In this document: positions 31,319-36,816 of the stretch, piece by piece
Layout of the letters: each line of letters starts with the position of its first letter
Numbering within the stretch: the first letter of the stretch is position 1
NCBI GenBank assembly: GCA_964517875.1
Contig: CAZFEU010000017.1
Span: 1 to 36,816, forward strand
Direction of reading: 5' to 3'
From: JAJPXC01 sp964517875
GTDB taxonomy: Bacteria > Bacteroidota > Bacteroidia > Bacteroidales > Muribaculaceae
Length of the DNA: 36,816 nt
Made by a program: the position numbers and the translations under genes
The notes under the pieces: model-generated
The model's input: the letters and a program-made list of their open reading frames with translations, nothing else
What the model was told of the DNA's origin: nothing
The model's database searches: none

Positions 31319-32311
31319 ATGCACCTCACCGACACACTCGTTTCAGCCCCCGTAGCTATAGTCGCAGGAGCGATTTCAATAGCCCTTATAGTATTTGCAG
31401 CCAAGCGCGCAGTTACTGGCAACCGCCGAAACTCCATAGTACTAATGGCAATCATGGCGGCATTTATCTTCGCAGCACAGATGATTACATTCAACATCCC
31501 CGGCACCGGCACAAGCGGGCATATCGTTGGAGGCGTGCTCCTGGCAGCTTTACTGGGTCCGTGGTGCGGCTTCCTGACCCTTTGCGCTGTGGTGATCGTT
31601 CAGTGTGTGCTGTTCGGCGACGGTGGCCTCATGGCTCTTGGATGCAACATCTTAAATATGGGTGTGATGGGGTGCCTGGTAGCATATCCCCTATTCTACC
31701 GCCCACTGATGCGCTATCCCGCCAGCCAGGCCAAGCTCATGGGTGTATCAATCCTTGCATCCACCGTGGCTCTCGAACTCGGAGCAGTATCCGTGAGCGT
31801 TGAAACAGTCCTTTCGGCCACAACTTCACTCTCGCTATACAGCTTCCTTTCCGCCACACTTCCCGTGCATCTTGCCATAGGAATATGCGAGGGAGTCGTA
31901 ACCGGCATGGTGTTGATTTTCGTGCAGAGCACATCACCCGACATGCTCCACAACTCATCACCCTGGGGTGTGTCCAACACTGCTGTTGAGAGAGTGAGAA
32001 CACACAACCGTCATCTCACCCTGCTCACCCTCGGAATCGTTACCATAGCTATGGGTGTGGCTTTCGCCCTGATTTCAGCACACAATCCCGAGGGTTTCAA
32101 CTGGCTTGCGGCCAACGTGGGGCAGCTTCCCAACCTGGCACCGGCATCGCGCACGTTCACTGTGGTAATACCCGACTATTCATCGCGCATCTCCGGCATT
32201 ATCGGCATCGGCATAGTACTCACCACGATCTTCGTAATCGGCATGATCACTTATCGCTCAAAGCGGAGAAAAGCCCAGGCACAGCCTTCGGTAATCCACC
32301 GTTACTATTAA
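31319..32311 (+). CDS. Nickel/cobalt ECF-type substrate-capture protein, NikM-NikN (CbiMN-like) fusion
   Basis: 330 aa. The N-terminus MHLTDTLVS matches the MHIPDGFLS-type start of CbiM/NikM, whose amino terminus and His2 coordinate the metal. His68 in GTGTSGHIVGG corresponds to the further metal ligand. The CbiM domain (about 1-215) has six to seven membrane segments with FGDGGLMALGCNILNMG. The C-terminal part (about 225-315) has two more membrane segments and PDYSSRISGIIG, resembling the NikN/PDGLE domain. Next to urease, nickel is the likely substrate. No NikO ATPase or NikQ T-component gene follows; the next gene is a convergent TPR gene 9 nt away. CbiMN-type units have been reported to have some transport activity without the ATPase. 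The parts may also be encoded elsewhere. Confidence 0.88.
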   Translation: MHLTDTLVSAPVAIVAGAISIALIVFAAKRAVTGNRRNSIVLMAIMAAFIFAAQMITFNIPGTGTSGHIVGGVLLAALLGPWCGFLTLCAVVIVQCVLFGDGGLMALGCNILNMGVMGCLVAYPLFYRPLMRYPASQAKLMGVSILASTVALELGAVSVSVETVLSATTSLSLYSFLSATLPVHLAIGICEGVVTGMVLIFVQSTSPDMLHNSSPWGVSNTAVERVRTHNRHLTLLTLGIVTIAMGVAFALISAHNPEGFNWLAANVGQLPNLAPASRTFTVVIPDYSSRISGIIGIGIVLTTIFVIGMITYRSKRRKAQAQPSVIHRYY

Positions 32312-32320
32312 GAGCCCGCT

Positions 32321-32590
32321 CTAAGGATTAAAGATATCCGGATTAAAAAAATCCATTATATCGCGAGCCTGGTCGAGTGCAATTCTCGCCGGGCTCGCGG
32401 GGTCTATAGCCACCGCAGCCTCATAATCTGATATGGCTTCACCACGCAAGCCCTTGCGCCAGTTGATGCGGCCGCGGGCAAATAGAGCTTCGGCATCAGC
32501 AGGGTTATCGACCAACGTTTGGTTCAGTAAATCAAGAGCTTCGTCAAGACGATTTGTCGATATATAGGCGTTAATGGTTGTGGTATCCAT
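32321..32590 (-). CDS. Small tetratricopeptide-repeat protein
   Basis: 89 aa, no signal peptide. Two TPR-like helical pairs are visible (INAYISTNRLDEALDLLNQTLVDNPADAEALFARGRINW and LRGEAISDYEAAVAIDPASPARIALDQARDIM), implying a protein-binding scaffold in the cytosol. The ATG at 32590 lies 23 nt after a perfect minus-strand -7 box. It converges with the NikMN-like gene and diverges from the acid phosphatase gene. Partner unknown. Confidence 0.8.
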   Translation of the reverse strand: MDTTTINAYISTNRLDEALDLLNQTLVDNPADAEALFARGRINWRKGLRGEAISDYEAAVAIDPASPARIALDQARDIMDFFNPDIFNP

Positions 32591-32607
32591 AATTTTGTGT
32601 ATTTTTG
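32578..32607 (+). promoter_or_regulatory. Promoter of the histidine acid phosphatase gene
   Basis: TATTTTTG (32600-32607) is a perfect -7 box with TTG (32578-32580) 19 nt upstream. The -33 element lies inside the 5' end of the TPR coding sequence. Expected leader about 25 nt. Confidence 0.65.
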
Positions 32608-32613
32608 AGGGTT

Positions 32614-32645
32614 CAAATTTACGAAATCTAAACGACGATGCACAA
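32614..32645 (-). promoter_or_regulatory. Promoter of the TPR gene
   Basis: On the minus strand TAAATTTG (32621-32614) is a perfect -7 box and TTG (32645-32643) lies 21 nt upstream, inside the first codons of the acid phosphatase gene. The two promoters face away from each other and interlock, so polymerases could not occupy both freely. Confidence 0.65.
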
Positions 32646-33903
32646 AATTATCCTGTCAATATGCGTGCTGATTGCCGCGATGGCATCAACTTATGCAGCC
32701 AACCCCACCGCCACACACTATTCAGCCGCCGACTGCCAAGGCAGTCTCAAGCCCTACCCGGTGCCTGAGACATCAACAGCCACACCCGATTCGCTCAAGC
32801 CCGTATATATCAGCCATGTGGGGCGACACGGCGCACGCTACCCCGCAGCAGCCACACACAACGTGGAGCTAAAGCAAGTACTGGAGTCAGCCCGCCAGCA
32901 GGGTACAATCACTCCCCTCGGCACCAAATTGGCAAAACTCGTAGACTACGTGATCGATACAAGTCATAACCGCTGGGGAGCGCTCGACTCCCTGGGCATG
33001 GCCGAGCAGCGAGGCATAGCGTCACGAATGTTCGTCACATTCCCCGCACCTTTCACCGACGGCGTGGTCAATGCCATTTCTTCATACTCACCAAGAGCGA
33101 TGATGAGCATGTTCAGCTTTGTGCATCAGCTCGACAGGCTTAACAATCATGTGGAAATCAACACAACCACAGGGCGTCAGAACTCACCACTGATGCGCCC
33201 GTTCGACGTAGATCAAGACTATATCGCATATATCAAGGGTGGCACTTGGAAGGAAGCCTACGACCCATATTTCAACGCCACCGCCCCAACCGGCCCAATT
33301 GAGCGTGTAGTGGGCAAGGGATTTGACTACGGCGATAAAGACCCCAAAAACCTCTCATTGACCGAATACTATGTAATCGCTGGATTGAGCGCCATGAGTG
33401 TCGAGGCCAATGCGCTTGACTACTTTACAATCGATGAGTACAATGCACTATGGTCAATTTTCAATTTGCGTCAATATCTGCAGCGCGCCGCATCAACATT
33501 ATCTGCCGTTCCGGCCGACATCGCATCAAAGCTGCTGCTTAACATCATCACCCTCACCGATGAATTTATAGCCGGCACCAACCCTGCCACTGTCAACCTA
33601 CGTTTTGGCCACGCCGAGACCCTCTTCCCGCTGCTGTCGCTGATGCGTGTATCAGGCAGCTACTACCTCACCAACTATTTCGACACTGTAGGTCAGCACT
33701 GGATGGATTTTCAGAACGTGCCAATGGCAGCCAACTTGCAGATGATACTCTTCAAGGGCGTGAAAAATGGGAAATACTATGTGCGCTTTGACCTCAACGA
33801 GCACCCCATAAAGCTGATACCTAACGACGACCGCATTTATCTGCCATGGGATGAGGCTCGCAACTATCTGGTGCGCTGCCTCCCCCTGATCGACCAGCCT
33901 TAA
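32638..33903 (+). CDS. Secreted histidine acid phosphatase (phytase/MINPP-like)
   Basis: 421 aa with a signal peptide (about 1-20). The active-site RHGxRYP motif is SHVGRHGARYP with nucleophile His64, and the proton donor pair is His325-Ala326-Glu327 in NLRFGHAETLFPL, where MINPP-type enzymes have HAE in place of HD. This places it in clade 2 histidine phosphatases; Bacteroides MINPP-type enzymes release phosphate from inositol phosphates. It probably acts in the periplasm, or reaches the surface, to obtain phosphate from phytate or phosphorylated sugars. Its last 83 bases are antisense to the end of the PAP2 gene. Substrate specificity is inferred. Confidence 0.9.
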   Translation: MHKIILSICVLIAAMASTYAANPTATHYSAADCQGSLKPYPVPETSTATPDSLKPVYISHVGRHGARYPAAATHNVELKQVLESARQQGTITPLGTKLAKLVDYVIDTSHNRWGALDSLGMAEQRGIASRMFVTFPAPFTDGVVNAISSYSPRAMMSMFSFVHQLDRLNNHVEINTTTGRQNSPLMRPFDVDQDYIAYIKGGTWKEAYDPYFNATAPTGPIERVVGKGFDYGDKDPKNLSLTEYYVIAGLSAMSVEANALDYFTIDEYNALWSIFNLRQYLQRAASTLSAVPADIASKLLLNIITLTDEFIAGTNPATVNLRFGHAETLFPLLSLMRVSGSYYLTNYFDTVGQHWMDFQNVPMAANLQMILFKGVKNGKYYVRFDLNEHPIKLIPNDDRIYLPWDEARNYLVRCLPLIDQP

Positions 33904-34471
33904 TGCACCTGCGGATTACCCACTGAGCCAGCGAATACAGGCCCCACCCTGCGAGTGAGCCTATCGTGGCTCCTGCCAGGATGTCGCCCGGATAGTGGAC
34001 TCCTAAGTACAGGCGTGTATAGCTGTTGAGTGTAGCCCACGCCAATATACTCAGGGTGAACCAACGTCGCTTCATAATCAAACTCATTATCACTGCCAGT
34101 CCGAATGAGTTGGCACCGTGACATGATGGGAATCCGAAGTTGCCTCCACGGTAGCCATTGACTATGTGCACCATGTGAGAAATCGGGTTACCGAGGTTGG
34201 CCGGGCGCAGCCTTCCGATGTAACCGCGCAACGCTCCGCCACACACTTGGTCGGCCACTACGATAGTAAGCACCACAGCCACCAGGTATACTGTAGCCTC
34301 ACGCCATTGATACCGTTTATATAGCCACCACAACAGAAGCGCATATAGCGGTATCCAGGTAAACTTACCCGTCAACACCCACATCACCGGATCGAGCCAC
34401 GGTGTATGCATGCCGTTGAGCGCAAGAAATATCTTGGTGTCAATCTCTGCTATGTAATCAATCAGCGACAT
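33821..34471 (-). CDS. PAP2-family membrane phosphatase
   Basis: 216 aa with about five membrane segments. The phosphatase signature is present: LRGYIGRLRP (first motif, Arg in place of the usual Lys of KxxxxxxRP), FPSCHGANSFG (PSxH) and TRLYLGVHYPGD (RxxxxxHxxxD with catalytic His). It removes phosphate from lipids such as undecaprenyl pyrophosphate, phosphatidate or phosphatidylglycerophosphate. It starts 2 nt after the stop of the LTA-synthase-like gene, suggesting joint action on a lipid headgroup or a polyprenyl carrier. The last 27 or so residues (after WVIRR) are polar, look unlike the family, and are encoded opposite the end of the acid phosphatase gene, so the reading frame appears to have run on beyond an older stop. 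Confidence 0.9.
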   Translation of the reverse strand: MSLIDYIAEIDTKIFLALNGMHTPWLDPVMWVLTGKFTWIPLYALLLWWLYKRYQWREATVYLVAVVLTIVVADQVCGGALRGYIGRLRPANLGNPISHMVHIVNGYRGGNFGFPSCHGANSFGLAVIMSLIMKRRWFTLSILAWATLNSYTRLYLGVHYPGDILAGATIGSLAGWGLYSLAQWVIRRCIKAGRSGGGSAPDSCEPHPMADKCGRR

Positions 34472-34473
34472 TA

Positions 34474-36348
34474 TCAGCGGGTTAGCAATTGTGGTTGTTC
34501 AAAGTCGGTGTAGAGTATCTGCATAAATGCCTTAAGCTGCGGCAGCGATATACTTTGGTCGGCATTGTCGTTAATCACACGACCACCCGTATACTCATAT
34601 ACAAGTGTGTCATCAGGAGTTACCCATCCTGCATTACCAACACTTGAGAAGAATGCCGCGCCGCCGGCTCCGGGCTGCATCACGTCGCGGCTAAATCGGA
34701 ATACCGAGTGGTCAATACCCATCGCTCCCAGCAGCGTGGCGGCAATATCGCTCTGCGACATAGGAACATCAATACGGCGGTGAGTCTTTGCAAGCGCCCC
34801 TCCGGTCATCACCAGCGGCACGTGATGACGTTTTAGGAAATCCTCCTCATTACGCGGATATGCGGCGTAATGATCGGGCACGAGTATTACCAGCGCATTG
34901 TCCCATCGAGGTGACCTGCGCAGATTATTGACAAATTGCGACACTACGCTGTCAGTGTAACCAAAGGCATTAGCCGCCTTGTCGTACTCTAACTTCTTGT
35001 TGCTATACGGCACATCAAAGGGCTCATGGCTGCTTGATGTCTGAATCACAGTAAAGGTGGGAGATTTATCATCGATAACGTCGGTGATGGCACGCTCCAG
35101 CAACCTATGATCGAGCACCCCCCACTTCGACATACGGTCGGACACAGGGAAATCGACATCCGACACCACACGGTCAAATCCGGCCGACAGCAGATAGGCT
35201 TTCATATTCGTGAAGTTGGCATCCCCGCCGTAATAATAAGTTGCCTTATAACCCTCCGAGGCCAGCTCACGTGCTATCGACGGTAATTTTTCACATCGCG
35301 CCACATCTTTCATCACACTCACCGTGGGCACAGCCGGATAGCCACTTAGTATGGCCGGAATCGCACGGTCGGTGCGAAATCCCGAAGCAAAATGACGTGT
35401 GAACAGAACTCCCTCATTAGCTATTGAATCGAGACCTACAGCTATCTCCTCTCCACCCAGCGAGGGCATCAGATGGGCCGAAAAGCTCTCGAGAATTATT
35501 ATATAGACATCGGGCCGATCAGTACGCAACAACGGAGCCAGAGTGTCGGTCGGCATGGCATTGGCCGACATCACATCATCGAATATGCGCAGAGCCTCAT
35601 TAGTGTCGTAATATGTGAATTGCTCCAGATCGCCACCACTGTGAGTAATCGAATACAGCAGGCTGAACACCGGGTTAACAGCTGCATGGTTAAGCCGCGG
35701 ATCGGTTGAGAAGTAAGCACTGCTAAGGTTCATAGTCGATACAGTGACACCCCCACGTATCGGCAGGAATAAAGCTGCGGTCATCAACACCAGCCACCCA
35801 ATTCGCCGCCAGCGCGACACCACATTCATCGCCACAGGAGCCTTAAGCCGTGCCGCACCCCACCACAAAGCAGCGTAGATTCCAAACCCCAAAACACCCC
35901 ACAGAGCTATACCCACTATATACTGCCACCACTCTATGCTTGCCATGGCAGCTCCGGGCGATGTGGTGAAATAAAAGATAGGTGTTGTGTCGAGCTTAAA
36001 TTCCCAATAACCATAGAGCATATCATCGGCCACAAAAATCCATCCAAGTATCACGCCCATTATTATGCAATAGATACGCTCAACTGCTTCAAATCGCTTC
36101 CAATCAACAAATTGACGCAATATAAGGAGCATTCCCGGAATTACGGTGATATAAGCTCCAACACACAGATCCATCGGCAATCCGTACCATAGCACACGTA
36201 AATAGTCGGCCAAAGTGTATACCCCGTAAATGCTGTAGTTCAACACAATAAACAGCATTTTCATCAGCAGGCCGATGCCGGAGGACACCCCCAGCCATGC
36301 CAGGAATTTAACAACAGTGTATTTAAATGAATTACGATGCCGTGCCAT
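34474..36348 (-). CDS. LTA-synthase-like membrane enzyme with extracytoplasmic sulfatase fold
   Basis: 624 aa. Four to five N-terminal membrane segments (about 12-38, 52-77, 93-110, 140-165, 183-198) precede a periplasmic alkaline-phosphatase-superfamily domain (about 278-560). Glu287 in IILESFSAHLMP and Thr326 in GFRTDRAIPAILSGYP (nucleophile) match LtaS, and VPDHYAAYP and SSSHEPFDVP provide further metal or substrate residues. Gram-positive relatives polymerise glycerol phosphate. In a Gram-negative bacterium this type more likely transfers phosphoglycerol or phosphoethanolamine to glycans or lipid A. The PAP2 gene follows with a 2-nt gap and could process the lipid product. The ATG lies 26 nt after a good -7 box. 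Confidence 0.88.
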   Translation of the reverse strand: MARHRNSFKYTVVKFLAWLGVSSGIGLLMKMLFIVLNYSIYGVYTLADYLRVLWYGLPMDLCVGAYITVIPGMLLILRQFVDWKRFEAVERIYCIIMGVILGWIFVADDMLYGYWEFKLDTTPIFYFTTSPGAAMASIEWWQYIVGIALWGVLGFGIYAALWWGAARLKAPVAMNVVSRWRRIGWLVLMTAALFLPIRGGVTVSTMNLSSAYFSTDPRLNHAAVNPVFSLLYSITHSGGDLEQFTYYDTNEALRIFDDVMSANAMPTDTLAPLLRTDRPDVYIIILESFSAHLMPSLGGEEIAVGLDSIANEGVLFTRHFASGFRTDRAIPAILSGYPAVPTVSVMKDVARCEKLPSIARELASEGYKATYYYGGDANFTNMKAYLLSAGFDRVVSDVDFPVSDRMSKWGVLDHRLLERAITDVIDDKSPTFTVIQTSSSHEPFDVPYSNKKLEYDKAANAFGYTDSVVSQFVNNLRRSPRWDNALVILVPDHYAAYPRNEEDFLKRHHVPLVMTGGALAKTHRRIDVPMSQSDIAATLLGAMGIDHSVFRFSRDVMQPGAGGAAFFSSVGNAGWVTPDDTLVYEYTGGRVINDNADQSISLPQLKAFMQILYTDFEQPQLLTR

Positions 36349-36373
36349 AAAAGCTCATTAGCCGATTTTGCCA

Positions 36374-36381
36374 CAAAGTTA
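36374..36381 (-). promoter_or_regulatory. -7 box of the LTA-synthase-like/PAP2 operon
   Basis: On the minus strand TAACTTTG matches TAnnTTTG perfectly. Expected start near 36369, leader about 21 nt. No well-placed -33 TTG is seen. Confidence 0.55.
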
Positions 36382-36428
36382 GCAATTTTGAGCCATTCCC
36401 GCCATCTCCACCCATTTATTTAAATCAA

Positions 36429-36475
36429 TATAACGGCGAGGAGTGCGATGTGATGTCGCGCTCCTCGCCGTTATA
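36429..36475 (-). terminator. Intrinsic terminator of typA
   Basis: Perfect 15-bp stem with arms at 36429-36443 and 36461-36475 (core GGCGAGGAG / CTCCTCGCC), with further partial pairing in the 17-nt loop. Read leftward it lies 22 nt after the typA stop and is followed by AT-rich sequence. It separates typA from the LTA-synthase-like operon. Confidence 0.85.
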
Positions 36476-36496
36476 TTGTGAGTGTATAGCCGCTGA

Positions 36497-36816
36497 TTAT
36501 CGGTTGGCGCGCTTACGCTCCAGCTCGTCAAGTATAATCTTGCGAAGTCGCAGGTGATTGGGGGTTACCTCAACATATTCATCCTCCTTGATGTATTCGA
36601 GCGCCTCCTCAAGCGAGAACACCACTGGAGGAATGATGCGGGCTTTATCGTCGGCACCCGAGGCACGCATGTTGGTGAGCTTTTTCGACTTAGTGACATT
36701 TACCACTATGTCGTTATCCTTGGCATTCTCACCCACCACCTGGCCTGCATATACCTCCTCTTGCGGGAATATGAAGAAGCGGCCGCGATCCTGTAGCTTG
36801 TCGATAGCGTAGGCAT
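36497..36816 (-). CDS. typA: GTPase TypA/BipA, C-terminal fragment (runs off the window)
   Basis: Partial gene; only the last 106 or so codons are inside the window and the frame is open to the right edge. The fragment AYAIDKLQDRGRFFIFPQE, VYAGQVVGENAKDNDIVVNV, TKSKKLTNMRASGADDKARI and FSLEEALEYIKEDEYVEVTP matches the C-terminal domain of TypA/BipA, a ribosome-binding translational GTPase important in stress and cold growth. The GTPase domain and start lie outside. It ends in LDELERKRANR, followed by a strong terminator. Confidence 0.96.
   Translation of the reverse strand, partial: AYAIDKLQDRGRFFIFPQEEVYAGQVVGENAKDNDIVVNVTKSKKLTNMRASGADDKARIIPPVVFSLEEALEYIKEDEYVEVTPNHLRLRKIILDELERKRANR

Noticed and set aside
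1..36816. CRISPR arrays, insertion sequences, integrases, rRNA genes
   Set aside because: No regularly spaced repeats, transposase motifs or rRNA sequence were seen on reading either strand.

Overview
The window looks like chromosomal DNA of a Bacteroidota gut commensal, most likely order Bacteroidales and plausibly Muribaculaceae. The grounds are: -7 promoter boxes of the Bacteroidota form TAnnTTTG ahead of many genes, some with a TTG about 19-21 nt upstream; weak or absent Shine-Dalgarno sites; a C10 protease and a BspA-like protein with type IX secretion (T9SS) tails; a TonB-dependent receptor; and a complete urease operon next to housekeeping genes (trmB, mrp, obg, typA) of Bacteroidota type. 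The family-level assignment is inference.

Layout. 1-2900: an AT-rich pair, an MBOAT O-acyltransferase and an SGNH-like partner, probably modifying a surface polysaccharide. 2951-8513 (+): a YjbR-like protein, a LexA/CI-type S24 repressor, a BspA-like leucine-rich-repeat protein, trmB, mrp and a secreted esterase. 8535-12345 (-): an overlapping operon of C10 protease, lipoprotein and formate/nitrite channel. 12456-13718 (-): a low-GC toxin-antitoxin-like pair (winged-helix protein plus AbiEii-like nucleotidyltransferase) behind a 14-bp perfect inverted repeat over the promoter. 13955-16968 (+): a CMP-nonulosonate synthetase homologue, a CBS-nucleotidyltransferase resembling PtmE, and obg. 17021-20898 (-): TonB receptor, secreted protein of unknown function and NupG-type nucleoside permease. 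21072-22918 (-): AAA ATPase and methyltransferase, divergent from the urease operon.

The centrepiece is 23111-32311: ureABC, a stem-loop, ureEFG and ureD, a urea transporter, an MFS transporter of unknown substrate, a terminator, and a fused NikMN-type nickel or cobalt uptake protein without its ATPase and T component. Together they could import urea, import and insert nickel, and release ammonia. An 18-bp perfect palindrome (23041-23058) places the same -7 box on both strands between the urease operon and the divergent methyltransferase gene.

32321-36816 holds a small TPR protein and a histidine acid phosphatase (phytase-like) with interlocking divergent promoters, a PAP2 phosphatase whose 3' end overlaps the phosphatase gene antisense, an LTA-synthase-like membrane sulfatase-fold enzyme, and the 3' end of typA, which runs off the window.

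No rRNA, confidently identified tRNA, insertion sequence, integrase or CRISPR array was seen. All functions come from reading motifs by eye; no database search was run.
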